From NCBI RefSeq assembly GCF_029024105.1, contig NZ_CP118963.1, positions 744,001 through 808,000 on the forward strand: a DNA stretch of 64,000 nt. Direction: 5' to 3'. Numbering within the stretch: position 1 is the stretch's first letter; the number at the start of each line of letters is the position of its first letter. The DNA comes from Acinetobacter lwoffii (GTDB lineage Bacteria > Pseudomonadota > Gammaproteobacteria > Pseudomonadales > Moraxellaceae). Of the stretch, positions 16,307 to 26,182 are shown one piece after another. The notes under the pieces were generated by a model that worked only from the letters and a program-made list of their open reading frames with translations, was not told where the DNA came from and did not search any database. Position numbers and translations under genes: made by a program.

Positions 16307-18577
16307 ATGAAAAAAACAACAATAAAGTTGAAATTGCTAACAGTATGCATGTGTCTTATCCAACAAGGTTATGCACTTGAAAGTATTGAAGAGCAGGAAT
16401 TGAGTGAAGTCACTGGACAAGATGGTATGGTGATTACTCATGAAATTTCTAAAGCCAGTATTGCTCAAGTTAATTGGTATGATCCAAATCCAACGACTAA
16501 TACAAAAATGGGTTTAGGTTTGCATGATGTTGAAATTAATGGAAAAGATAATAATCCAATCCTTAGTCAACTGGAAATAGATGTCGGTGCAACTTCGGAA
16601 GGGGCAGGACTGCGGCTTGCGGCAAGTGTTTCACCATTTCAAGCCACTGCAGATTTAAACTTGGTAAAAATTGCTTGTACGACCAATCCATGTAGTCAGT
16701 CTGCAAATAGTATTCGGACTGCGGGTACACAATCTAATCAAAGCTTAGGTGCATTAGGAATTAGTACCTCTACACCGCTGAGTGTTCTATTGCAAACCAG
16801 TGCAGGTTTATTTAATAAAGATTCAATTGCGAGTATCGACTTTCAACTGAAAAATGCCACGATTAGTCATCAATTAGGTGAAAATAGTCTGATTTTGAAT
16901 GACTTTAATTTTAATTTTGCAGGATCGGGCTATCTGTATATTGACCCGAACGAAGGCATGGTTTTGACAACACGAGAGCAGTATGTAGATTTAAAGCGTG
17001 CTGTAGATCTGACTGATATCGCGGCTGGCCGGGTTAATCCGACCAATCCGGGGGTTAACATTGATTTACGGTATAATACGCCAAATAACGAACGTAAAAA
17101 TATTATGCGATTAGGGGCTTCAGGTGCAGTCACTAATGCAAGACTCTCCATGAGTGCTGATCAAACCCAAATTGGTACTTTCGATGTTAGCAATAAAGTA
17201 AATGGTGTATTAGAGCGTCAGGACAAAAATGCAACAGGTTACAGTGGCCTGGTCGGAGAAGGCGGGTTGAATCTGGGCTTGTCTGCAGATTTCACAGGTG
17301 CTAATAGTACTGGACGTCCAGCAACTATGGCACCGACAACACTTGAGATTGGTCATACTGGTAAGGGAAGCCATGCGGTGCAATTTTCCAATCTCAGACC
17401 ATTGACTACACGTAATGCTGACGGTTCCTTACATGGGAAAAATGCTTATATCGATTTTGGGAATATATATATAAATACTATTACTGCAAAAAGTCTTGAT
17501 TTTATCATTAATGAAAATATGCGAAAGACTTTAGGTGGGAGTGAGGTGCTTAAACAGACGCTCAGCACTTCAGCGGCTGGGGATGACTTTGCACTTATTG
17601 CTATACGAGGCATGGACTTTCAGGCCATTGCTGCGAAGGCACGGTTTATTTCAGATAATTCGCTCAACGAGCTGGGTGGGGATGGGGGCTCATGGGGGAT
17701 TGGTATTCCTATCTATAATTTAAATGCCAATGTTGCATTATCTGGGACGACCTATGGGCTAGACAATAAACAGGCCATTGCCTATAACATCATGGCATCG
17801 ACTGAAGGTTACGGAATTGACAAAAAAACCGGTTTGCCAAGCACTACCTCAATAATATTGATTGATGGCAAGAATGGCGATCATGGTGAGGCAGTTAATT
17901 ATTATGCCGGCTTTAGGAATATCGATGCTCTGATCAAGTCGGAAGGTATTATTGGCTATGAAGATGAAGGTATTTATATTCGTGCTGATAAACTACTGAT
18001 TGGAGCCAAAGCTGAGCTTGCGATTGGTCAGTTACCAGGGTCTAAATATAACTGTACCAGTGCATCGGTCACTAAATGCGGGGCCTATGTGCCTCACGAT
18101 AATTTTTCCAAACGTGACGATGTTTTAACCAATATCGCTTTTAAACTTGATGGAAATGGTGAACTGGTGATTATTCCTGGGGTAGATCCAACCGCCAGTT
18201 CTCCAGATACCAACTTCTTGTCACTTGAGGCAAACTTTAAATTTAGGCCACTCACATCAGAAGAAAATACAGATAAAGATAATTTAGGTAGCTATTTCAG
18301 TATTGCCAATGAAGATATTGATTCAACCGGGGTATTAAAAACTTCTTCGATTAACTTTAACCGGATGGAAGGTCATTTGGGCGTTAAAGGAAAAGTTCGT
18401 GTCAGTGCCGATACAGTGACTTTGGATAATCAAGTCAAACTCAATTACGAAAATAATATTGCGACACCATTTAAAACCAATTTTGCCATGGCGACCAATG
18501 GCAATATGCAAAATATGGCAAGTATTGCACTGACTGGTGGAACCATTCGTAGCACGATGGGAATCACACCACGTTAA
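16307..18577 (+). CDS. Exported protein 3 of the operon (DUF6160-type)
   Basis: 756 residues. The signal peptide ends at GYA; LESIEEQELSEVTGQDGMVI (24-43) is the clearest example of the shared motif. The mature protein is a long run of alternating hydrophobic/polar beta strands with many NG, GTS and DG turns and repeated phrases such as LSLEANFKF, ALTGGTIRS, which suggests a beta-solenoid or beta-sandwich surface protein. Cysteine pairs CTTNPC and CTSASVTKC are present. It is 33 bases from the previous gene and 21 from the next, each with an AAGGA ribosome site. No transmembrane anchor or sortase-like signal. Unknown function. Confidence 0.6.
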   Translation: MKKTTIKLKLLTVCMCLIQQGYALESIEEQELSEVTGQDGMVITHEISKASIAQVNWYDPNPTTNTKMGLGLHDVEINGKDNNPILSQLEIDVGATSEGAGLRLAASVSPFQATADLNLVKIACTTNPCSQSANSIRTAGTQSNQSLGALGISTSTPLSVLLQTSAGLFNKDSIASIDFQLKNATISHQLGENSLILNDFNFNFAGSGYLYIDPNEGMVLTTREQYVDLKRAVDLTDIAAGRVNPTNPGVNIDLRYNTPNNERKNIMRLGASGAVTNARLSMSADQTQIGTFDVSNKVNGVLERQDKNATGYSGLVGEGGLNLGLSADFTGANSTGRPATMAPTTLEIGHTGKGSHAVQFSNLRPLTTRNADGSLHGKNAYIDFGNIYINTITAKSLDFIINENMRKTLGGSEVLKQTLSTSAAGDDFALIAIRGMDFQAIAAKARFISDNSLNELGGDGGSWGIGIPIYNLNANVALSGTTYGLDNKQAIAYNIMASTEGYGIDKKTGLPSTTSIILIDGKNGDHGEAVNYYAGFRNIDALIKSEGIIGYEDEGIYIRADKLLIGAKAELAIGQLPGSKYNCTSASVTKCGAYVPHDNFSKRDDVLTNIAFKLDGNGELVIIPGVDPTASSPDTNFLSLEANFKFRPLTSEENTDKDNLGSYFSIANEDIDSTGVLKTSSINFNRMEGHLGVKGKVRVSADTVTLDNQVKLNYENNIATPFKTNFAMATNGNMQNMASIALTGGTIRSTMGITPR

Positions 18578-18598
18578 TAAGAATATAAGGACGTTAAA

Positions 18599-20002
18599 AT
18601 GAAAAAAATATTTTTGAATAGTCTGGCTTTGGCAATGTGTGTGATTACACAGCAAAGTTTTGCAATGACAGCTTTAGATGATGACGCTTTATCTGCAGTT
18701 GATGCACAAGCATTATTAAATCTAGAAAATGCTTATGATTCATCTCAAGGGATTAACTTTCATAAGCTGAGCGTTGAGGCTTTGATGGAGTTGAACGTTA
18801 ATATTAAAACTTTACAGCTCGGTTGTGGTGGAAGTAACGGTGGAACAGGCTGTGATATTGATATTTCCAACTTAGCATTAAGTGGATTGAATCCCAGCTT
18901 TGATGCTGAAGGGAATCCTGTCTTTTCCGGTGATCGGGCTAATACTAGTGCCAGTATAAATAATCCTTTTATTGAATTTGCGATTAAAAATGGCGGAAGT
19001 GCCTCTACCCGAGAAGTAGTGGGTTTTCGCTTAGGTGCAGATAAAATTGTCGGGCTTTTGACCATGGGAACTGATAACGTTGAGAATCCGAATGATGGTC
19101 TCAAAAGTTTTAGTGGCTATATGAAAATGGCGCAGACTACGGGCGAGTCTGTAACAAAGGCCGGAACTTTCGGTAATGCAAGTGATCAAAAAATTCAAGG
19201 GAATTTAAAGGCCTTGGGGCAAACACGTGAATTTATTAGTAAGCCTGGTGCTGAGGGCCATACTGGAATTACTGTGCCTTCCATGCGGGTGGACTTTACC
19301 ATGCCTGAGACTATTGTAACCGGACAACGACTAAAGTCGGCAACTGTGACGAATATTCGTTCCAGTATTACCTCGATTCCTTTGGCAGCGCCTATATCTG
19401 GCGCAACTTTGCCAAACGATGTAATTGGTACACCAAATTTCTCAAATGATAAACTATACGTGGAGTTTGACCCATTAATTGACTTTCTTAATTTGGGAAC
19501 TCATTCTTTCTTTCAAATGGGGGCCGGTTCAAGTCTGGATAATCTGAATATGGACATTACCTTTGTCCAGGCTTTGAACATGATTCATAATATTCCTTTA
19601 AATGGTACAGGCGGCTATTTATCTTTACAAAGTCAAAATGTACATTGGCAAGGAGCAGATGCAGCTGATATTGCCAAACCAGGTTGGTGGATGTCTTTTA
19701 AAGATCCGATCCAACTAGGGGTATTAAAAACCACAGATGAAGTGGATATTTCATTTGTATTACCTCAAGTTGCCACAGCTATTTCAGAATTCCTGTTACG
19801 TCCTGAAAATTTGATTAATGTAAATGTAGGTGAAGCTGTAGGTTCGCTTGCAAATGTGCCAGTCGTACGTAAATTAAATATTGATGTCGGTCAATTTACT
19901 AACTACAATGGTGGAACTCCCGCAACCTTAACCTTAATGGATAAGTTGCTACAAAACCAGAATGTGACTTCAAACTGCTTTGGTGGGCATAAGTTCTGCT
20001 AG
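18599..20002 (+). CDS. Exported protein 4 of the operon
   Basis: 467 residues. The signal peptide ends at SFA; MTALDDDALSAVDAQALLNL (23-42) is a diverged copy of the shared motif in which the glycine after Gln is lost. The mature part is beta-rich, with a cysteine pair CGGSNGGTGC near the N-terminus and CFGGHKFC whose last cysteine is the C-terminal residue, as in protein 2. It ends the operon: a strong terminator follows 11 bases later. Function unknown; the shared secretion signal, motif and cysteine pattern argue that all four act together outside the inner membrane. Confidence 0.6.
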   Translation: MKKIFLNSLALAMCVITQQSFAMTALDDDALSAVDAQALLNLENAYDSSQGINFHKLSVEALMELNVNIKTLQLGCGGSNGGTGCDIDISNLALSGLNPSFDAEGNPVFSGDRANTSASINNPFIEFAIKNGGSASTREVVGFRLGADKIVGLLTMGTDNVENPNDGLKSFSGYMKMAQTTGESVTKAGTFGNASDQKIQGNLKALGQTREFISKPGAEGHTGITVPSMRVDFTMPETIVTGQRLKSATVTNIRSSITSIPLAAPISGATLPNDVIGTPNFSNDKLYVEFDPLIDFLNLGTHSFFQMGAGSSLDNLNMDITFVQALNMIHNIPLNGTGGYLSLQSQNVHWQGADAADIAKPGWWMSFKDPIQLGVLKTTDEVDISFVLPQVATAISEFLLRPENLINVNVGEAVGSLANVPVVRKLNIDVGQFTNYNGGTPATLTLMDKLLQNQNVTSNCFGGHKFC

Positions 20003-20012
20003 TTTATAGCCA

Positions 20013-20045
20013 TAAAAAATCCCGCATTACGCGGGATTTTTTATA
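20013..20045. terminator. Bidirectional terminator between the exported-protein operon and proS
   Basis: AAAATCCCGC and GCGGGATTTT pair around ATTAC, with A- and T-runs on either side; the two flanking genes converge on it. Confidence 0.9.
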
Positions 20046-20056
20046 AGAAAGCGGAA

Positions 20057-21775
20057 TTATTTAGCAATCTTCTCCAATAATTCTTCTTTCGAAATATTTA
20101 CTGATTCAGCATCGCGGCGGCCTTTATATTCAAAAGTACCTGCATCCAAGCCTTTTTCACCAATCACAATACGATGTGGAATACCTGTAAGCTCAAGATC
20201 AGAGAATTTCACGCCCGGACGTTCATTACGGTCATCGAGTAACACGTCAAAACCTGCAGCTTGCAATTCAGCATAGAGTGCTTCCGCAGCTTCCATAGTT
20301 CTTGGAGATTTGTGCGCATTCATCGGCACAATGGCAACTTCAAACGGTGCAATGGCAGTTGGCCAGATAATGCCTTTCTCATCAAAGTTCTGCTCGATTG
20401 CAGAAGCTACTACACGCGTTACACCAATACCATAACAACCCATTGTTACAGTGAATGGCTTGCCATCTTCACCCAAGACTTTACAACCTAAAGCTTCAGA
20501 GTATTTTTGACCCAACTGGAAGATATGCCCCACTTCGATACCACGTTTGATTTGAAGCGTACCTTTACCATCTGGAGATGGATCGCCTTCAACCACGTTA
20601 CGTAGGTCATAAACTTCAGTGAACTGCGCATCACGTTCCCAGTTTACACCTGTTGCGTGTTGATCTGCTGCATTTGCACCCGCAACAAAATCAGACAATA
20701 CCGATGCTGCACGATCAACAATGACGGTGACACCTTTTTCGACCAGACCTTGAGGGCCGACAAAGCCAGCAGTTAAGCCAAGTGCTTGAAGTTGTTCTTC
20801 AGTAGCAAATGTCAAAGGTGCAGCAATTAAAGGATGTTTTTCAGCTTTAATTTCATTCAGTTCGTGATCACCACGAAGGAATAAAGCAACCACAGGTGCA
20901 CCTTGACCTTCTTCCGCTACAACACCTTGAACCAATAAGGCTTTTACTGAATGAGCAGGGTTCGTACCCAAGAATGCTGATACATCTGCAATGGTTTTTT
21001 GATTTGGTGTATCTACCAGTTTGAGTTCTTGTGTAGGTGCCGCACGTTCACCGACAAGTACTGCTTCTGCCATTTCAATATTGGCTGCATAGTCAGATTC
21101 AGTCGAGAAGGCGATATCATCTTCACCGCTTGAAGCCAGTACGTGGAATTCGTGAGAACCTGAACCACCGATTGAACCGGTATCTGCTTGTACTGGACGG
21201 AAATCTAAACCAAGACGGGTGAAGATTTTGCAGTAGGCTGCATACATGTCGTCGTAGGTTTGTTGCAGTGATTCCTGGTTGGCATGGAAAGAGTAGGCAT
21301 CTTTCATAATGAATTCACGTGAACGCATTACGCCAAAACGTGGCCGAATTTCGTCACGGAATTTGGTTTGTACTTGGTAAAAGTTTGCAGGCAATTGCTT
21401 GTAGCTTTTTAATTCGTTACGTGCAAGGTCAGTGATCACTTCTTCATGCGTCGGACCGAGAACAAATGGGTTGCCATGGCGGTCGTTGAAGCGTAAAAGC
21501 TCAGGACCGTATTGTACATAACGACCTGATTCTTCCCATAAAGATGCAGGTTGAGTCACCGGCATATAGACTTGAAGTGAACCGACCTTGTCCATTTCTT
21601 CGCGAACGATCGCTTCAACTTTATTTAATACGCGAACGCCCATCGGCAACCAGGTGTATAGACCTGAAGCCAACTTACGAATCATACCGGCACGAAGCAT
21701 GAGCTGATGTGAAATAACCTCAGCATCGTTCGGGGTTTCTCTTAACGTTGCAAATAAAAAGCGACTCGCGCGCAT
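20057..21775 (-). CDS. proS: Prolyl-tRNA synthetase
   Basis: 572 residues, the bacterial ProS type with an editing insert. Class II motif 2 region GPTHEEVITDLARNE and motif 3 near GCYGIGVTRVVASAIEQN are clear. The middle of the protein (about 230-390) is the YbaK-like editing domain that removes mischarged Ala-tRNA-Pro. The C-terminal anticodon-binding domain starts around APFEVAIVPMN. Cytoplasmic, essential. The start MRASRFLFATLRETP is standard. Downstream on the minus strand is the exported-protein operon's shared terminator. Confidence 0.98.
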   Translation of the reverse strand: MRASRFLFATLRETPNDAEVISHQLMLRAGMIRKLASGLYTWLPMGVRVLNKVEAIVREEMDKVGSLQVYMPVTQPASLWEESGRYVQYGPELLRFNDRHGNPFVLGPTHEEVITDLARNELKSYKQLPANFYQVQTKFRDEIRPRFGVMRSREFIMKDAYSFHANQESLQQTYDDMYAAYCKIFTRLGLDFRPVQADTGSIGGSGSHEFHVLASSGEDDIAFSTESDYAANIEMAEAVLVGERAAPTQELKLVDTPNQKTIADVSAFLGTNPAHSVKALLVQGVVAEEGQGAPVVALFLRGDHELNEIKAEKHPLIAAPLTFATEEQLQALGLTAGFVGPQGLVEKGVTVIVDRAASVLSDFVAGANAADQHATGVNWERDAQFTEVYDLRNVVEGDPSPDGKGTLQIKRGIEVGHIFQLGQKYSEALGCKVLGEDGKPFTVTMGCYGIGVTRVVASAIEQNFDEKGIIWPTAIAPFEVAIVPMNAHKSPRTMEAAEALYAELQAAGFDVLLDDRNERPGVKFSDLELTGIPHRIVIGEKGLDAGTFEYKGRRDAESVNISKEELLEKIAK

Positions 21776-21821
21776 GGAAACTGTCCTAAAAAATTAAGCG
21801 TTAAAGCAGGGATTATACAAT

Positions 21822-21862
21822 AAAAAATGAGGTGAGCTTTTGGGAATGTCACCTCATTGTGT
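21822..21862 (-). terminator. Terminator after the RND pump gene
   Basis: AATGAGGTGA and TCACCTCATT form a perfect 10-bp stem; read on the minus strand it is followed by TTTTTTATTG. It ends the adaptor-pump transcript ten bases past the pump's stop codon. Confidence 0.85.
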
Positions 21863-21871
21863 TGCATTAAA

Positions 21872-24800
21872 TTATGCCATGATTTTACGTGCCTGACGCA
21901 GCATAAAATTCTTAAAGTCATCCAGGTAAGTAAAGATCACCGGCACCACCACCAGGGTCAGCAAGGTAGAGGTAATTACCCCACCAATCACCGCATGCGC
22001 CATCGGTGCACTTTGTTCACCACCTTCACCTAGCCCTAGGGAAAGTGGCACCATGCCCATGACCATCGCGCTGGTAGTCATCAGAATAGGACGCAAACGG
22101 GTTTTACCAGCGGCAATAATCGCATCATAACGGTCTTCGCCGCGGTCCATGGCTTTCTTGATGAAGTCGATCAGTAGAATCGCATTCTTGGTCACCAGTC
22201 CCATCAGCATGATAATGCCGATAATCGAGAACAGGTTCATGGTTGAGTTAAACAGGAACAAGGCCAGAAATACGCCAATCAGCGACAATGGTAGTGAGGC
22301 CATAATTGCCGCAGGATGGATAAAACTGTTGAACTGCGAACCGAGCACAATATAGATAAAGACAATCGACAGGGTAATCGCAGTCAGGGCATAACCTGCG
22401 GATTCTGCCATGTCGGCATTGGAGCCTTGAGTATCGAAACTATAACCCGGTGGCATATCAAAATTTTCTTGCAAGCGGCTGATATCCGTACCAATGTCGC
22501 CTGCAGGACGTCCTGAGGTATTGGCCTCGACTAGCACTTCACGTGCCAGATCACGTCGATTAATCTGCGAGGCACCGAGTTTTTCTTCAAATTTGGCCAC
22601 GCTCGAAAGCGGAACCAGAATTGGTTGATTATTGGCATCGGTTTTATTTGAGGTGATATACATATTCTGTAAATCGCTAGGCAAGCTGCGCTGGTCTTCG
22701 GTCAGGCGCAGATTCACATCATAGGTTTCACCTTTTTCATCCTGCCAGGTGGTGACATCATCACCGGCAATCAGCGGACGCACCACATTGGCAATCTGAT
22801 TGACCGATAAACCTAAATCACTGGCCAAGACGCGATTAATCTGTACATCGAGGGTCGGCTTGGGTTCTTTTAATGAAGTTTCCAGATCGACAATGCCATT
22901 AATCTTCGCCATTTCCGTCATAAAACGATCGGAAATTTTTTGCAGTTCATCCAGATCCGGGCCTTTGATCGAGATCATGATCGGCTTCTGACCGCCTGAC
23001 ACGGTTTCATCAGCGGATGCCACCGAAGTAATGCTGATTCCGGCCACCGATTGCAGACGCTGGCGGAATTCATTATTCAGGTCATTCAGGGTCTTTTCAC
23101 GTTCGGTACGCGGCGTCACGGTCACCCGTAAACTGACATGGTTTTTACCGCGGTCGGTTGCGCCATTAATTACCCCATAGGTGGCTTTGACATCCGGATG
23201 CTGACGAATAATCTGATCCACCTGCTGCAGTTTGGCTTGTGAATATTCAAGCGATGAATCGACCGGTGTTTCAAACTTGATCCGGATTTCGCCTTTATCG
23301 GGAACTGGTACAAATTCGGTGCCGATCAATTTGGATAAACCCAGAGCACCAAATAAAGAAGCGACAGCAATTAATAAAGTAATCAATCTGAAGCGCAATG
23401 CCAGTTTTAATAATTTTTCATAGACATGGCTTAGATTGTCCAGCTTGCCGGAGATCCAGCTAAAGAAACGTTTCACCCGACCTGGTTTTTTATTCGGATC
23501 TTTTTTCTTTTCTGCCCAATGTGCAGAGAGCATTGGATCCAGGGTAAAGCTGACAAACATCGAGATCAGAACGGCCATACTCACCGTGACCCCGAACTGG
23601 TAGAAGAAACGGCCAATAATTCCGCCCATAAAGGCCACAGGCAGGAAGACGGCAACAATGGTCAGTGTCGTGGCCAGCACGGCTAAGCCAATTTCTTTGG
23701 TGCCATCGAGCGCGGCAGTCACATGGTCTTTGCCCATATCGGCATGCCGGACAATGTTTTCACGTACCACAATTGCATCATCGATCAACAGGCCAATACT
23801 CAAGGACAGCGCCAGCAAAGTCATCATATTGATGCTAAAACCAAAGGCCCAGATAAAGGTCAGCGTGCCCAAGAGTGCAATGGGCAGAGTCAAACCGGTA
23901 ATCACAGTTGAACGGAAAGAACCCAGAAAAAGTAGGACTATCAGCACGGCCAGTACCGCACCTTCAATAATGGTGCGGGCTACATCGCCAATGGTGCCGC
24001 GGATACTTTTGGAGGAATCTACCACTACTTGTAAAGTAGTGCCTTGTGGAAGCTGCGCCTCAATACTTTCTAAAGTTGCGTAGCTCTTGTCTACTACTTC
24101 GATGACGTTTGCGTCTGAACTGCGCAGAATATCAATTGCGACTGCGGTTTTGCCATTTAGAAAAGCAGCGGATTCCAGCTCTGCCTGACTGTCTTGAATA
24201 TTGGCCACTTGTCTCAGGAAAATCGGTACGCCGTTTTTATTGGCAATGACCAGATCGCCGAAGGCGAGGGGATGCAAGACTTTGGAATTGATTTCAATGA
24301 CCAGTTCCGAATTACCCGATTTAAGTGTCCCCCCCGGGACTTCGATATTCTCGGCCTTTAAGGTATTGATGACACTGTCCACACCGATGCCAAAGGCTTG
24401 CAGTTTTTGCGGTTCCACCTGAATCCGAATCTGGCGCTGCGCATCACCAAGCAGATTGACCGTTCCCACCCCAGGGACTGTGCGCAGTTGTGGCACAATC
24501 CGCTGATCCAGATAAGAACTGAGCGCTTTTACATCCATATTGTCGGATTCAAATACGATCGACATCACCGCATTCGCCGTCGGGTCATAACGTTCGACAA
24601 TCGGCTCCTGAATCTCATCACGAAATTCAGCAGTTACAGAAGCGATTTTATCCCGCACGTCCTGAGCTGCTGTGGTAGATGTCACATCCAGATTAAATTC
24701 AGTGGTGATGATGGACAGGCCTTCACTGGACTGGGAAATGACCTGTTTTAAACCGGAAATGGTATTGATCTGATCTTCAAGTTTTTTGGTAATTTCCGAT

Positions 24801-24979
24801 TCAACCGTTTCCGGAGAAGCACCCGGATAGTTGGTATAAATCACCACAAAAGGGAAATCGACATCAGGGAATTCTTCAACGCCCATCCGCTGCCATGAAG
24901 CCAGCCCCAGCACCATCAAACAGAACATCATCATGATGGTGAAAACCGGATACTTCACACTAATTCGGGTAAACCACAT
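21872..24979 (-). CDS. RND multidrug efflux transporter, inner-membrane pump
   Basis: 1035 residues, the full length of the HAE1/AcrB family. The N-terminal helix is followed by a large periplasmic loop, then TM2-6, a second large loop and TM8-12. The proton-relay residues are visible: two aspartates in SIGLLIDDAIVVREN (AcrB Asp407/408) and the lysine in MGLVTKNAILLIDF (AcrB Lys940). It uses the proton gradient to drive drugs or other hydrophobic compounds out through an outer-membrane channel. The adaptor gene lies 24 bases upstream in the same direction. No outer-membrane factor gene is present, so a TolC-like protein from elsewhere must complete the complex. The exact Acinetobacter pump name is not assigned. 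Confidence 0.95.
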   Translation of the reverse strand: MWFTRISVKYPVFTIMMMFCLMVLGLASWQRMGVEEFPDVDFPFVVIYTNYPGASPETVESEITKKLEDQINTISGLKQVISQSSEGLSIITTEFNLDVTSTTAAQDVRDKIASVTAEFRDEIQEPIVERYDPTANAVMSIVFESDNMDVKALSSYLDQRIVPQLRTVPGVGTVNLLGDAQRQIRIQVEPQKLQAFGIGVDSVINTLKAENIEVPGGTLKSGNSELVIEINSKVLHPLAFGDLVIANKNGVPIFLRQVANIQDSQAELESAAFLNGKTAVAIDILRSSDANVIEVVDKSYATLESIEAQLPQGTTLQVVVDSSKSIRGTIGDVARTIIEGAVLAVLIVLLFLGSFRSTVITGLTLPIALLGTLTFIWAFGFSINMMTLLALSLSIGLLIDDAIVVRENIVRHADMGKDHVTAALDGTKEIGLAVLATTLTIVAVFLPVAFMGGIIGRFFYQFGVTVSMAVLISMFVSFTLDPMLSAHWAEKKKDPNKKPGRVKRFFSWISGKLDNLSHVYEKLLKLALRFRLITLLIAVASLFGALGLSKLIGTEFVPVPDKGEIRIKFETPVDSSLEYSQAKLQQVDQIIRQHPDVKATYGVINGATDRGKNHVSLRVTVTPRTEREKTLNDLNNEFRQRLQSVAGISITSVASADETVSGGQKPIMISIKGPDLDELQKISDRFMTEMAKINGIVDLETSLKEPKPTLDVQINRVLASDLGLSVNQIANVVRPLIAGDDVTTWQDEKGETYDVNLRLTEDQRSLPSDLQNMYITSNKTDANNQPILVPLSSVAKFEEKLGASQINRRDLAREVLVEANTSGRPAGDIGTDISRLQENFDMPPGYSFDTQGSNADMAESAGYALTAITLSIVFIYIVLGSQFNSFIHPAAIMASLPLSLIGVFLALFLFNSTMNLFSIIGIIMLMGLVTKNAILLIDFIKKAMDRGEDRYDAIIAAGKTRLRPILMTTSAMVMGMVPLSLGLGEGGEQSAPMAHAVIGGVITSTLLTLVVVPVIFTYLDDFKNFMLRQARKIMA

Positions 24980-25003
24980 GTCAATGATCCTGTATGAATG
25001 GTT

Positions 25004-26131
25004 TTAGTTGGCGCGAAGGGTGACAGTTTTTTGCAGATCGGATTCGCTAAACTTAACCCGGCTGACCTGATCGCCATTTTCCAGTCCTTGAACCACGGCA
25101 ATGTTGTCGCTATAACGCTGTTCTAGAACCTGAACATTGACCTTGATAATTTTATTCTGGCGAATCACCCAGACATAGGGTTTGCTCTGGATATCCTGGA
25201 CAGTATCTAATGGAATCAGCTGGCCAGAGATCTGTTGTGAACTCAGAATGTTGCCTTCGACAAAGGAGCCAATGCTAAGTGAGGGAATTGTTTCATTTGG
25301 CGTGGCAAAGAATTCGATCTGGCGACTGGCCTGATCTGCGATCGGGGAAATCCGGCTAATTACGGCAGTGAGCCGATTTGGGTTCCCTTGAATAGTGTAT
25401 TCGACCTGACTGCCCAGTTTTAAACCTGATTGCAGATCACTGGGTACGCGTGCCTGAATTTCCAGTCGTTTTGGATCAACGATTTCAAACAGGGTTTGTC
25501 CAATCGCCACGGTTTGGCCGGGTTCAACCTGACGCTGGGTAATCACGCCACTGATCGGGCTGGTCATGGTGCCATCGCGATCTGCTTTCTGGGCAATATC
25601 GACATTGGCTTGCTGGGCGCGGACATTTTCAAGCTGGGCCTGATAATCGACCTGACTTTGTTCATATTCTACTTTTGAAATAAACCCCTGATCGAGCAGA
25701 CGCTTTTTACGCTGCATCATGTTGTGCGCCTGATTGGCTTGCGCTTGAGTTGAGGCCAGATTCGCACGCGCCTGTGCCAGACGAGCTGCATTGTCCTGAT
25801 TATTCAGGCGTACCAGCACTTGTCCCTTGGCAACTGTTTGACCTACCTGTGCGTTTACGCTGGTGGCAGTAGCAGAGACCTGTGACTGTATGCTGCTTTG
25901 ATTGACTGCACGAATGGTGCCGGTGAATGCGGTTTTTTGAACTGAATTGCCAGATTGAACTGCAACTAGATCTTGAGGAATGACTTCAATGGATTTGGCT
26001 GTTTCGGTTTGCTGTACGGGTTCATTTTTATCACAAGCCACTAAAAACATATTTAAGCAAAGTGCACTCATGATCAGGATAGAGCGCGGGGAAGGCATAT
26101 TTAAATCATGAGAATGCGGTGCAGTTTGCAT
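25004..26131 (-). CDS. RND efflux periplasmic adaptor (membrane fusion lipoprotein)
   Basis: 375 residues, HlyD/AcrA type. A hydrophobic signal ends in MFLVAC, a lipobox, so the mature protein is anchored by a lipidated cysteine. It contains the half-lipoyl motif (QVGQTVAKGQVLVRLNN), a long alpha-hairpin rich in Ala/Gln (about 110-165), the second half-lipoyl stretch (SPISGVITQRQVEPGQTVAIGQ is split across it) and a beta-barrel domain. It links the pump to the outer-membrane channel. I keep the start at 26131 because AAAGGA lies just before it, although an internal Met 11 codons later also precedes the signal. Start choice is uncertain. Confidence 0.9.
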   Translation of the reverse strand: MQTAPHSHDLNMPSPRSILIMSALCLNMFLVACDKNEPVQQTETAKSIEVIPQDLVAVQSGNSVQKTAFTGTIRAVNQSSIQSQVSATATSVNAQVGQTVAKGQVLVRLNNQDNAARLAQARANLASTQAQANQAHNMMQRKKRLLDQGFISKVEYEQSQVDYQAQLENVRAQQANVDIAQKADRDGTMTSPISGVITQRQVEPGQTVAIGQTLFEIVDPKRLEIQARVPSDLQSGLKLGSQVEYTIQGNPNRLTAVISRISPIADQASRQIEFFATPNETIPSLSIGSFVEGNILSSQQISGQLIPLDTVQDIQSKPYVWVIRQNKIIKVNVQVLEQRYSDNIAVVQGLENGDQVSRVKFSESDLQKTVTLRAN

Positions 26132-26182
26132 ATGAGTCCTTTTAGCTGGCTATGGATCAAAACCACGGCTAGCTATTTGTAT

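Noticed and set aside
13259..20002. Double-glycine bacteriocin leaders, because of the ELS..LS..GG-like motif
   Set aside because: The motif lies after a Sec signal peptide and the proteins are hundreds of residues long; no peptidase-transporter gene is nearby.
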